A stretch of 64,000 nucleotides of DNA from Drosophila persimilis (lineage: Eukaryota; Arthropoda; Insecta; Diptera; Drosophilidae): contig NW_020825288.1 of assembly GCF_003286085.1 (NCBI RefSeq), positions 14,942,001 to 15,006,000 on the forward strand. The letters are read 5' to 3'. Positions 1-10,320 of the stretch are shown here, one piece after another (the stretch's first letter is position 1; each line of letters starts with the position of its first letter). The notes under the pieces are model-generated. The model ran no database searches. It saw only the letters and a program-made list of their open reading frames with translations, and was not told where the DNA came from. Made by a program: the position numbers and the translations under genes.

Positions 1-248
1 AATATCCGGTAGGGGTCGTCCTTCTTAGTTTGGCAGATCTTCGAACGGGTCTTCCTTCTTAAATTTCTTTGCTCAGCTGGGTCTTCTGGGGGTCTTCCTT
101 CTTTGGCTTCGCTGATCGTTTCACTTTCTTTGTATTTTGGTTTTGTCGGTTTTGTTGGTTTTGTTTTTTTAAAAACTTTGGGTTTCTTTGGTTTTTTTTG
201 TATTTACGAATTGCCTTGATTAGCTTTTTGTTTTATTTGTATTTTGCG

Positions 249-302
249 TTGTATTTGTATTTGTATTTGTATTTGTATTTGTATTTGTATTTGTATTTGT
301 TT
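249..302. repeat. (TTTGTA)n microsatellite inside the retrotransposon leader
   Basis: About nine uninterrupted TTTGTA units. It lies between the primer site and the window edge, so it belongs to the leader of the element; whether it is part of the family consensus or a local expansion cannot be seen. Confidence 0.85.
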
Positions 303-472
303 TTGCACACCCTAAGCTCCGGTTTGTTTCCTTTTTATCTCACTTTTTTTTATCTATATCACACAGTCACTCCGCGTTTTTAATTTTGAAGGATTTATTC
401 CATTAATTAATTGTCCTTCGGGTTTCGGCACGACGCAACACTTTTATCATTCGGTGCTTTTTAGACAACGTC

Positions 473-490
473 GCCCCACGTTGGGCGCCA
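473..490 (-). other. Primer-binding site, tRNA-Lys type
   Basis: The minus strand reads TGGCGCCCAACGTGGGGC, an 18-base match to the 3' end of a tRNA-Lys ending in CCA. It begins immediately at the LTR edge. gypsy-group elements of Drosophila are known to prime from tRNA-Lys, unlike the 17.6/297 group, which uses tRNA-Ser. Confidence 0.85.
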
Positions 491-1021
491 ATTAAACAAC
501 TGCGGTAGCGGATTGTGTTTTTAAAAAGTTTTTATTTTACTTCGAACTTCACTGATATAGATTTAAGTAGAGGGTCACAAAGGAATTCCGGGCCAAGGGA
601 TTGCGCGATCTTAATATTTAGCTAGACTTTGCGGTGTCGCTGCTGGATCAAGACTGATTTGAACTTTCTGATCTTTGCATCGTTGATCCCTTTCGGGAAT
701 CGTTTTTCTATAAACATTTCAATTGATTTCGCCATCCCGAGTATTAGATTTCGTCATCCAAAGAGAGAACTGTAAAAGGCCTAAAGTGCAGGATCTGCAG
801 AAAGCCGGGAGTGAGATTGTTTATGAGAAGCCGGGTGTGGGCAAACATTGGTTTTCCATTTAGGCGAGTGTCAAAGAATGGGATTGCGGCGGGGGCGCTT
901 GAGATTGTACATCTTAGAAATCAATTAGGCGGAGGCCCAAGATTGAAATTGTTTTCGTTTTGGAAAACCAAAGATTGTTTACAACTCGTATAAGAGCTCA
1001 ATGGAATTGGGTACGTTAACT
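491..1021 (-). repeat. 5' LTR of the gypsy-like element
   Basis: About 531 bp, close to the roughly 480 bp of the classical gypsy LTR. It carries an initiator TCAGTC (minus strand, 657-652), the usual transcription start of insect gypsy LTRs, with no clear TATA box, and an AATAAA poly(A) signal (minus strand, 536-531) placed about 120 bp after it, giving a sensible U3-R-U5 order. The LTR ends at 491 next to the primer site. The second LTR is outside the window, so the age of the insertion cannot be estimated here. Confidence 0.78.
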
Positions 1022-1560
1022 TATACCCTTTGTGGATACCCCTCAATTATCGTGTATAAAAATGCAAGGAAATGTTTGCCATATGCTCGACACACCCACA
1101 CACACACAAACAGGTTTTAAGAGCACGCATGAGTGTGCGTGTGTGTGCATGAGCTTGTTTAACGCTTAAGTGGGGGAAGAGAGAGAGGGTGGGAGCAGGG
1201 GCGGAGGGGGGCCATAATTTATGCTTTATGTCGGCACAAATTTTAAATGGCCACCAAAGTTCCAACGAGCTTAAAGCGCATTAAGTCCCCAACACAGAAA
1301 CAAAAGACAGAGCCACAGAGACAGACAGAGCAAACAGAGAGAACGGGATAGAGACAGAGAGAGAGAGAGAGAGAGCGAAAAAGTAAGGCAATTTCATTTT
1401 GCACTTAATAAAAATTTAATGGAGCTCCGAGCCCACATAGGGAAAATATATGACCTGTAAATCAGGCAAAATTGTTGCCTTAAGTGAGCTTTAAATGGAG
1501 ATGAACAACAGATTCGTCCGTTCGGGAGCTCAAAGCGAAGCGATAAACAAGATTCACAGC
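1022..1560. other. Non-coding, GA- and CA-rich
   Basis: No supportable gene. A CA/TG-rich stretch (about 1080-1150) and a GA-rich stretch (about 1296-1380, with pure GA near 1350-1375) are present. Short ORFs here are low-complexity shadows. Confidence 0.6.
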
Positions 1561-1996
1561 TAAGACGCGCTGGAGAGAGAGAGAGCTAGAGCAAGCGAGG
1601 CGGGAGATCCAAACACGCGAGAGAGAACGAAAGAGGTGATGCGCTCTCTTTAAGTCAATGCTAGGCTGCCTTCACTGCTAAGCCACACTGGGAGAGAGCT
1701 AGAGGGAGATAGAGAGCTAGGGAAAAGATAAAGCTAGAGGGAGAGGGAGAGAGCAAAGCCGAAAAAACACACGAGAGAGAGCCTAAGAGGTGAGGCGCTC
1801 TCTTTGAGTCAATTCTAGACATCCTTAGCTGCTAAGCCGCACTGGAAGAGAGATCTAAACGAGAGAGAACAAACACGAGAGCAGGACACACAGAGGAAAG
1901 CTCTAGAGTGAGCCTAAGAGGTGGCGCGCTCTCTTTGAGTCAATGCCAGACACCCTTCAAGCACCCCCTTGACTGCTAAGCCACACTGGGAGCGCC
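1560..1996 (+). repeat. Three-unit diverged array with CTAAGCCACACTGGG motif
   Basis: Three related units each carry GCGCTCTCTTTGAGTCAATG-like sequence (starting near 1641, 1795 and 1926), then about 25-50 bp later CTGCTAAGCCACACTGGGAG-like sequence, separated by GA-rich filler. Spacing is 154 and 131 bp. The same CTAAGCC...GGGAGAGA motif recurs, mostly inverted, at 12.7-13.3 kb and again at 32.2, 38.8 and 39.5 kb, so this is a local expansion of a dispersed sequence. Confidence 0.75.
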
Positions 1997-1999
1997 CCC

Positions 2000-3650
2000 A
2001 GAGCGTTAGACCTTCTCCTGCCCATAAAAACCATTTACCCTTCTGTGTCTACCAAATTACATCAAAAACAGAATGGGAGACCCTCTGGCTTCAGCCAAAT
2101 CAAAAGTTAGCCAAGTTTGTGGCCCAGGCCACGCCCCCAAACGAGCATTAAACGTTTATTAAAGCGACAGATGACAGATTACAGGTGTGCAACACACACA
2201 TCCCCCCCCCCCCCCCCCCCAGGAGGGCCCAGGAAAAGTCAACAAATTGACACATTAAAACAAATGAGGCCACTGCCAGGACAAGCAGCAGCTGTCGAAG
2301 GCTGCCACACACACAGTGCCACAGTGCCACAGGGCCACAGTGGCACATGAAAGGGCGAAACGGCGACGACAACTAATGGAGCTTGTTATAGTTCTGGAGA
2401 GGACCAGATGCAGCACACTTTTGGCCCAAGAAATTAACGCCTTGGCCCGAGCTTTGGCCCGAGTTTTCGTCTGTTTTTTATGTACCAATTTCAGGAGGTT
2501 TTCCTTTTGGAAACTTTTCGTCGCCGCACGCATAAATCAAGTTAATCATTTTCGTGGCGCAAAGGAAAAACTTTGTCGCAAATTGGACATTTATATTTTC
2601 AGTTTCCCCGAAAACAGCTACAAAAATTCCCTGATTTATGACCTTTAACCTTGCACTTGACACCGCCGCGGGGCTTAGCCAGATGATGAGTGTTGTGTTC
2701 GTTCAAATTACTTATCTGTCTCTCCCGGCAGTCGAAGGAATTTTCCAATAAAAATTGATCGGGAAACTTACCTGCAAAAAGACAAAAGAAAGAGGGGAAA
2801 AATTTGATTAAAATTTCCTTCTAAATTCGTATTTGCAATTCAAAATCTATGGGCAATCAACAACACTGCAAAAACTTCTCTCTCGCACAATAACCAAATT
2901 AAGATATTCATCAATAAAATGGAAAAATGGATAATTTCTCTAGAGATTGAGAGCAAAACTTGGGGCTAAAACAATTTTGTGCATCAGAATGCAGATTTCA
3001 AGGAACAGGTAGTACAGTGGGGTTCATATTTGTGGGGCAGGTGAGGACCTATATTTATTTATTAATTTTACATATTTTTATAGAAAATCTTCTCTTTTTT
3101 ACTGGAACATTGGCGGGTCGGCCTTCAGTCACATTTGGGATTAAATATTTTATTTTATTTGTAATAATATTAAAATTTTCTTATAAAATAAGATAAAAAA
3201 GAAAAATTATAAAAAATTTTTGATACAATTTGTTCCTCTTTAGGTCATATTTAAGACTTTTCAGAATTCCGTTTTCGAATTAACCATTAAATATTTAAAG
3301 ATTTTTACCCCTTTTTTTTTTCTGATATTTATCAGCCATATTCACAGATCCCCAATGTCCGAAATAACCCGTTCTTTTGTCGTCGGATAAAAGTATATCA
3401 TAAAAATATATCATATATAATAATCCATAAATGTACTACTAGAATAATACCGAATATACGGCCACGGAGAAAGGCTCCATTATTCAAAGATCGAAAGATA
3501 AAGGAAAAGTACATCCAAGTAATGACATCGTTTTACTCTTTCCATTTTATAGACCCCATGATTCGCTTCAGTCTGCGCTCGATCAATGCCACTTTTTTGT
3601 TGTCTCCTTCTTGAATCTGTTCTTCGCTGAGGCTTTAGCCGATCACAGCA
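2000..3650. other. Non-coding stretch with a C19 homopolymer
   Basis: A run of 19 C lies at 2202-2220. CACAGTGCCACAG-type repeats follow near 2308-2345. From about 2750 the sequence becomes AT-rich. I see no coding frame with protein-like composition and no RNA gene. Confidence 0.6.
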
Positions 3651-4330
3651 TACCCAAAGCGCAAACCAAACGGTGACAAATTATATCGCATACGAGTAAA
3701 ATGCGAGACTTAAACCGACAAAACGCTCGCCTTTGGAATCGCAAACGATAGAAATATGACATTTGTGTCGTGTCATTTATATTTCGCGAGACTTTTGCAA
3801 TATATTGCCATCTCGTTTTGCGAGCTTTTTGCGATGCACTAATTTTTTTGTTCTCGCTTGCGAGCCGTATTCTTGCCTCTCGCATGTTTGTTGTTTTTGT
3901 GGGTATTTACGCATGTAACATATACATATTCTTGGTATGCATGTGTGCTTTTGTGCTTGCTCTCCAGAGATAAGCTCTCCAAAGAGATCGCTCGGTTCTG
4001 TGCTTCTCTCACTCTCTCACACAACGCACAAGCAAAGTTGTTATTGCAAGTCGGACGTGCTCAATCGTGCTCAGCCGAAAGAACGAAGCAGAGCAGACGA
4101 AGCAAAGCCCACGAAGCAGAGCCCAAGACAGCGAAGGTTAGCAAAGGCAAGCAAAGGCAAGCCGAAGCTGTTTGTTTCCGTAAGAGATAAGAGATCGGCT
4201 GTGCTTGGGTTTTGTTGCTATTAGCGCAGCAGCAGATCGCATTGAGCGAAGCTCTTTCCCTATTCAATACATTTCTTTGTTGTATTCCTAAACTTAAAGA
4301 CTTATACTTTTGACAGACACTGTAGTTGGC
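3650..4330 (+). promoter_or_regulatory. Possible promoter / 5'UTR-like or LTR-like island
   Basis: A region unlike its surroundings: TTGCGAGC/CTCGC-rich sequence (3700-3890), then a purine-rich stretch with repeated CGAAGCAGAGC and GCAAAGGCAAG blocks (4075-4170) and a donor-like CCGTAAGAG (4180-4188). Such composition is common in Drosophila 5'UTRs of large genes and also in R-U5 of some LTRs. A short open frame with fairly protein-like residues follows at 4326-4508 but shows no recognisable domain. No exact Inr/DPE pair, LTR termini or target duplication was found, so the nature stays open. Confidence 0.25.
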
Positions 4331-5553
4331 AGAGAAATCAATAGCGCCAATGGCAGCCAGCAGCCAGGAGTGGCTGGCCATGTATATTCAATGGAAGGAA
4401 ACTATTGAAAACAAGTTGTGCAAACTTTTCGCCCAAGCAATGGAGCACCACATCCACTCCTGTGCGGGGGCGGTGGAGGCGGGGAGCTACAGCTGGAAGT
4501 CAAATTGAAAAGCTCCCTTTTTAGGCGGCAAGTGCATCCAGAAGGAGCAGCAGCAGCAGCAGCAGCAGCTGGACTGTGATTGACAGGCCAACGCAAGTGC
4601 GTCGTGGCACGCCACCACAGACAGGCTCCATGCATCCCCCATGCACCGGAACCAGTCAAAGCTCCAGGTAATCCTTTGGGTACATGACACAAGGAGCAGT
4701 GCACAAATTTAGCAAAAATTTCATTGTGTGCCCCCAGGTCGGATGATCCAAAAAAGGACACAGACATAGACATAGACAGATGTCCTGGCCTGGCCTGTCC
4801 AGGGCCTGTCCTGGGCCTGGTTATGGTCCTGTGGTCGGTCTGTGTGGGGGGGGGGGGGTTTCGGGGTTTTGTTTGTCTCGACTGTTTGCAATTTGCATTT
4901 TCCATCCTGGAGTCTCCCTGGAGTTCGTGCGTGTGCGTGTGTGTGTGTGCCTCAGGCTATGCTTCATTATTTTTGCAAAAACTTTTTACTTAAATGTGAA
5001 GGCATTTCCTTGTGTGTATGTTGACCAAAACACTTGACCATTTATGGCCAGGCCAAGGCCCCGCCCTGGCCGCCTCTCTTATTTATTGATAAATTAGTTT
5101 TCCGACATTTGTCGACAGTTTTGGTTTCTGTTTCCATTTTATTTATTGTTTTGTAAAAAGCAAATTGCAATTATTGTTTAATAAATGCCTTTGTCTTTTG
5201 TCTGTTTTGCCCAGTGAAAAGAAAATTCAATTAAAACCAAGACAGTCGGAAAAGCAGAACCTGTCAATTGATTGGGGAAAAACCCAGGCCTAAGGGCCAA
5301 CTGGTTTTGTATGACAAAAACTGTCACGACCAGCCATAAACAAATCCGCTTAGCTCCACACAGTTTTCCCAACGCTTTTCCACAGTTTGCCCCAACGTTT
5401 TTCCACAGTTTGCCCAACGCTTTTCCACCGCTTTTCCTTGGTGGAAGCTACTTAAGTTCGCCTGCGTGTTGCAAGCACTTTTCCGAACGATAGAAAAGCA
5501 ATTCACTTTGAAATTTGCACCTGTAAACATTGTCAAACAATCAGGGGATGGGC

Positions 5554-5597
5554 GGGGGGGGGGGGGGGAGTTAGGGGGGGGGGGGGGGGGGGGGGGG
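5554..5597. repeat. Two poly-G runs (15 and 24 bases)
   Basis: G15 at 5554-5568 and G24 at 5574-5597, separated only by AGTTA. Exact lengths may be affected by assembly. Confidence 0.9.
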
Positions 5598-6169
5598 AGG
5601 GGACAATGACAGACAACGGCATGGCGTTGGGGTCTTTGCCAATCGCCTTAGCTGGTAATTGTGTATATGAACAGCAAACAACAACAGAGGAGAAGGGAGA
5701 AAGTGGAGTGTCCCCCCCAAGGACCCAAGAAAATCAGCCATCGAACGGGGCAGACAGGACCAAGGACCAAGGACCGAGGACCAAGTCTTCAAGCTCCTCG
5801 TTAGGCAACGCCTTCCTTGCCTTCCTTGCCTTCTTTTGCCTGTCTATTTGTATATTTTGCTGACTCCTTGGTTCTCGGGTTACGCCCACTCCTCCTGGCC
5901 ATGCCCCCAACCAGACGTGAGATTGACCAGCTGCAAGGGTCCTGCCTTTAGTGGGAAAATGCAATCATAAAATGTGTCATTATATTAAATCCATGCTGCC
6001 CCATGCTGCCCCTCCCCCTTTTCCGCCTTATTTTATGCTTATTGAAAGGCCTGCAAGTACCATGCAACATTTTGTTGCACATGAGACCCCGAGCCTTAAA
6101 TTAAAGTTGCTTTTTATGGTCGGATACCGGCATTGGGCGGGAAAAATCATCTTTGAAGCGGCAACCAAT

Positions 6170-6195
6170 GGGGGGGGGGGGGGGGGGGGGGGGGG
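6170..6195. repeat. Poly-G run (26 bases)
   Basis: Uninterrupted G from 6170 to 6195. Confidence 0.9.
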
Positions 6196-7539
6196 CTAAG
6201 GGTTTTTCACATCATCATCCTCATCGGGGGGCGGGGGAGGGGCGGGGTCACCTTTACCATATTCACTTTCAATTTTCCATTTTCTCTTCAACAGAGTTTC
6301 TCCTTTCGCCTTTCCCTTTGTTCGCTTTTGGCTTTTGTTTCGCTCGCTTTTTGTAATTGATTTTCATCTTTCATTAGAAGTCGATTTTCCTATTCCTTCT
6401 GTGACCTTTCTTGCCTTTGTTTTGCTCTCCCCCTCTTCCCCCTCTTTCCCCTCTTTCCCCGCTTTCCCCACGGGTTAAATGTTGCTCGCAATTGTTTGAA
6501 TTTTTTTTACTTTCGCATGTGCGACTCGGTTTCCGTTGCAAATGGCAAATGGCAAATGGCGTTGCAAGGACATGGTACTGTATGGGCCAGGACTTTTATA
6601 AGTGATATTGAAAGCGCTCTCGGGCTTTATGTGGGCCAGCAGCAGGCCCCCTCTGGCAGCCATTGTTTAATGGTGCGTATGATTTATATTTTATTTTTTG
6701 CTCTTTCTAGGGTTCGCATTTGAAGGACCCTTTTCTTGGCGTAGCGTGGCAGAAAGAAATGTAAATGAGTCACAATTAAATGCACATTTTTTGCTCAATT
6801 TTGATCACCGAAAAACCGAAAATTGTCCACATAAATTACACGTCAGAATCGGTTAAGATAATGCACAGGAAATATGTGAGAAATCCTGGGAAAAAAAAGG
6901 ACACAAAGCCTGGAGGAATGTTTGCATGTTCGGGCCAAATAAACAAAGTAATAAACCCGAAAGGAATTCCATAAAAAAGCACACACAGAAAATGGCCGAA
7001 AAAGTCAGACAACAACAAAAAAAAAAGAAGGGGGAAAAAATTGTTGGGCCCAGGAATACCAAGGAAGGGGGGAAGGAGGGGGTAGGGGCTCCCAGAAATG
7101 TCTGCCATTCTGCAGAAATAATAAAAAAGAAAGAAAAGAAGGCACAACTCAAATAGATTTTAAGGCAATTTCACTTGTGAGCGAACGCAATAAAAATCAA
7201 GAATATTTTTCAATGAATTTCCAGCAGTTAAAGGAAAACCTCTTCCCCCTGCTCCCCTCCCCCCTCCTTCCCCAACGACTCTGCATGCAATGAAGAAAGC
7301 GGAAAAGTAAATCGGCGGCAGCGATGGCGTCTGCAGATAAACACGAAGGACCACCGAAGGAGGCGGGAAGCCATTGAAACACACACGAAAGGATAGCAAA
7401 AAACACACAAAAAGTGTAGCAGAAAAAACGATTAACCTACAGTGTGTTTCATTGCCATAAGGTGCACACAACTCCAGAGCTCAAGTGAGTAAAATCCAGG
7501 GAATAAGAAAGGACTTTAGTTGAAAGGAAGCGCTCCTTC

Positions 7540-8400
7540 TCGTGGACCAGTTTCTATCGGATGGAAGATGTTGTCTTTCAGTAAATCCCTGATTTCTCAT
7601 TCCCGCCTGAGACGTCATGTCTCCGCTTACAAGTGAATGGCAAGAAGCTTTCCTAGTGATTGGCGACTCTATTGAATACGATGCTTCCATCTACACCTAA
7701 AAAGTTCTCATTAAATGATAGAAAATGTTTTCTTTAGATGAAATCTCTGCATTCGGATTCTTGCAAGGCAAAGCGGCGTCATGCAACGTTTACAAGTGAA
7801 TGGCAACATGTTTTCCTAGTGATTGGCAACTCTATTAAATACGATTCGTCCATCTAAAACACAAAAATAGTCATTAAATGGAATTGTTTCAACCATGGAA
7901 GATGTTTTCTTCCGATAAAATCTCTTCATTCTCATTCTTCGCTAACAAGTGAATGGCAATATGTAAAACAGCTGATTTCTGACTGAAAATTCCTTGAAAA
8001 ATTCAAATGAAATAAAAAGTTTCGGCCTTGGATGATGTTTCTGTAAATCAAATCTCTTCATTATCTTTTAGGAAGAAATATAGAAAGAGAGTTTTCATGC
8101 AACGTTGACAAGTGAATGGCCAAATGTTTTTTTGTTGATTTTTGAATCAATTAAATGCGATTCTTCCGTTTATAGATGCTTTCTTCCTATAAAATCTCTT
8201 CAATCACATTTTTCCATGAAGTAGTGGCGTAATGCAACGCTTACAAGTGAATGGCAATTAGTCAAACAGCTGATTTGTGACCTAAAATAAGACTAAATGC
8301 CTTAAGTGCTTTACAATTCGAATAAAATGAAAATTTTCGGTCATGGAAAATGTTTTTCTTTCGATCAAACGTTTCCAAGTGAATGGCAATATGTACATCA
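7540..8400 (+). repeat. Diverged tandem array, about 132-163 bp unit, six units
   Basis: The block ACAAGTGAATGGCAA recurs, with AAGTGAATGG starting at 7631, 7794, 7947, 8110, 8245 and 8377 (spacings 163, 153, 163, 135, 132). Between anchors, related CTAGTGATTGGC, ATGGAAGATGTTTTC and AAATCTCTTCATTC blocks recur in the same order. Units differ by many substitutions and indels, so the array is old. No coding potential. Confidence 0.85.
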
Positions 8401-9540
8401 GCGCAAACCTCGTCTAGCTTTGGATTTCTGACAAAAGACAAAAAATAATCGCAGATCCCTGGTTCTCCCTCCTGAGAATCAACCCCGAAATCATTGCCTG
8501 ATTGTCGCGAAACGCACTGCACCCGTCATGTGGCTTATTGCCTGACTTCTTCGACTTCATACGTATGCAAAAATGAAGTCCCACAGCAGAATGAATATCT
8601 TTATATCGAGAGACACGAGTGTCACCAAAGGAGAGAGCCAGCAAGGGGCAGGGACAGGGACAGGGGGCAGGGGGCAGGACAGGGGCAAGGACAGGTAGAA
8701 TTGGATGTATGTGTGGCAAATGGGAAATTGAATTTCACGCCAAGCGAAAACAAAAACCCAGCCAAGGGAAAGCCCGATCCGGTTGCCGTTCCCTGCCTGG
8801 GAAATATGTAATAAAATAATGCTTAAAGAAAATTTACGCCATCGAACTGGAAAGTTTAGGACAGGACATCGAGGACTCATCCAAGGACGGAACGTTGTCG
8901 TCGCACGTGCGAGCAGTCAAAATGAAAATCGAAAGCAATAAAAACTCCCCACGACACGGCACGGCACGGCATGGCGTATACGTAATGCGACCAGGTACAG
9001 AGGCGAGAGTATGCAGCAGGAGCAGGAGCAGGAGCAGGAGCCGCAGGAGCCGCAGGAGCTGGAGCAATCAAAGGAAGTTGACAATGGCAAAACCCTGGCT
9101 GCATACTTATTGGGGTTCTGGGACATGCAGCCGACGACACACACAAGCACTGGAGCTATTTTGTAGGGGAAAATGCGGAAAATATGAAAAGCGACAGATT
9201 GACTGTCGGCTGAGCCACTGCCACTGTCACTGCCACTGCCACTGCTCCACAGAACAGAAAGGGGGCAAGAAACCAGAAAAGGAATTTTTTTCAATTTACT
9301 TTCCGCACATTTTCATGCGTAAGAATGACATTGCCCCGAGAAATCACATGAATACTCCTCCTCCGGTGGGTTTCGCAATGAAGAAAATTCAATTCGAGGC
9401 GGGGAACCACGCAGGCGGAAGGAAGGAGGCTGGAAGTGGAGGCCTGAGTGGCAAATAAATAGAAATAATCAAGGCCGTGGCAGACCCACAGCGAAATTGT
9501 GATGCCCTCTCAATGCGGATTTGTTGTGAAATTAAAGCAG
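8400..9540. other. Non-coding, minisatellite-rich
   Basis: Holds GGGACAGGGGCA-type repeats (8643-8696), GGCACGGCAC (8958-8972), AGGAGC repeats (9018-9060) and CACTGC repeats (9217-9245). These repeats create the long overlapping frames on both strands at 8.9-9.46 kb, which have no domain-like sequence. Confidence 0.6.
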
Positions 9541-10320
9541 ACTCTATTTAAATTAAATATTCGGTTTTACACTGAAATTAATTGCTGATTTAAAAACATA
9601 TACATATGTATATATAAAAAAAAAATATATATATATTATATTAATTAATTAATCAATTTGTGCGAACTATATTTAAAATAAATATTTAATTGAATTTCAA
9701 TATTAAATATTTTTATTTTAAATGTATATAAATATTTTATTTTATTTAAATATTAAATATTTTTATTTTTAGTTCATATTTTATTTATATTTAATATTCA
9801 AAATAAATTTAAATTTATTTATTTATTTAAATATTAAATATTTGTATTTTTAAATAACACTTTATTTATATTTAATATTTAATTGAATTAAAATGTTAAA
9901 TATTTGTATTTAAAATTTATATTTAATTTTCATGTACTATTTAAAACAAATATTTAGTTATTTATTTATTTTTTTACATTTTTTTCAATTTTTTTTTTAT
10001 TCTTTTGCAGATTTTTTTTTGTTTTCTCTCACTTCTTTTGTGTCTTTTAAACATTTGTATTTCTTTTTTAATTAATTAATTTTATATTATTTAATTAATT
10101 ATAACTTTAGTTTAAAATTTGTGTCTTTTAAGCAAAAATTGTATTAATTAATTAATTATTTTTTATGTTATTAGTTATTGAACTTTAATTTAAAATCGAT
10201 GCTCAAAAAAGTTGTTTCCCCTCTCACCTCTCTAGTGTCTTTAGAAAAAAAATGTTATTAATTTTATTTATTTAGTTATTTAATTAATACAAATTTTAAT
10301 TTAAAATCGACGCTGACAAA
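9541..10320. repeat. AT-rich block with internal tandem repetition
   Basis: Strongly AT-rich. Its right half contains three related units beginning GTGTCTTT at 10040, 10121 and 10235, each followed by TTAATTAATTAATT-like sequence and TAATTTAAAAT(T/C). The left half repeats AAATATTAAATATTT several times at roughly 90-bp spacing. It behaves as degenerate satellite-like DNA. Confidence 0.7.

Larger units (their letters stand above)
1..1021 (-). mobile_element. 5' end of a gypsy-like LTR retrotransposon (truncated by window edge)
   Basis: Read on the minus strand, an LTR (1021 down to 491) is followed directly by a primer-binding site matching the 3' end of tRNA-Lys (490 down to 473) and then by untranslated leader (472 down to 1). 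The LTR starts AGTTAAC, as gypsy-class LTRs do. The four bases next to it (1022-1025, TATA) fit the short alternating purine-pyrimidine targets that gypsy elements choose and would be one half of the target duplication. No gag, pol or env reading frame lies inside the window, so completeness and activity cannot be judged. Within the leader, a GGGTCTTCCTTCTT-like block (plus-strand reading) occurs about three times between positions 14 and 105. Family assignment to the gypsy/errantivirus group is inference from LTR ends plus primer site. Confidence 0.8.
4330..7540. other. Non-coding, with CAG run, poly-G runs and pyrimidine tracts
   Basis: Contains (CAG)n at about 4549-4569, G runs near 4847-4858, 5554-5568, 5574-5597 and 6170-6195, and GT-rich sequence at 4925-4950. 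Repeated ACAGTTTGCCCAACG(C/T)TTTTCC units lie at about 5360-5436. Pyrimidine-rich GCTCTCCCCCTCTTCCCCCT-type sequence occurs at 6420-6470. Open frames here are driven by these simple sequences. Confidence 0.6.

Noticed and set aside
4326-4508. 60-codon frame with fairly protein-like composition (MAASSQEWLAMYIQW)
   Set aside because: Too short, no domain or splice support, and the following sequence is ordinary repeat-rich DNA; kept only as a note to the 3.7-4.3 kb island.
7540-8400. CRISPR-like spacing of repeats
   Set aside because: Units are diverged, spacers are homologous rather than unique, and the genome is eukaryotic.
8895-9458. 187-codon plus-strand frame
   Set aside because: Built on AGGAGC and CACTGC repeats (RSRSRS, HCHCHC); no protein-like core.
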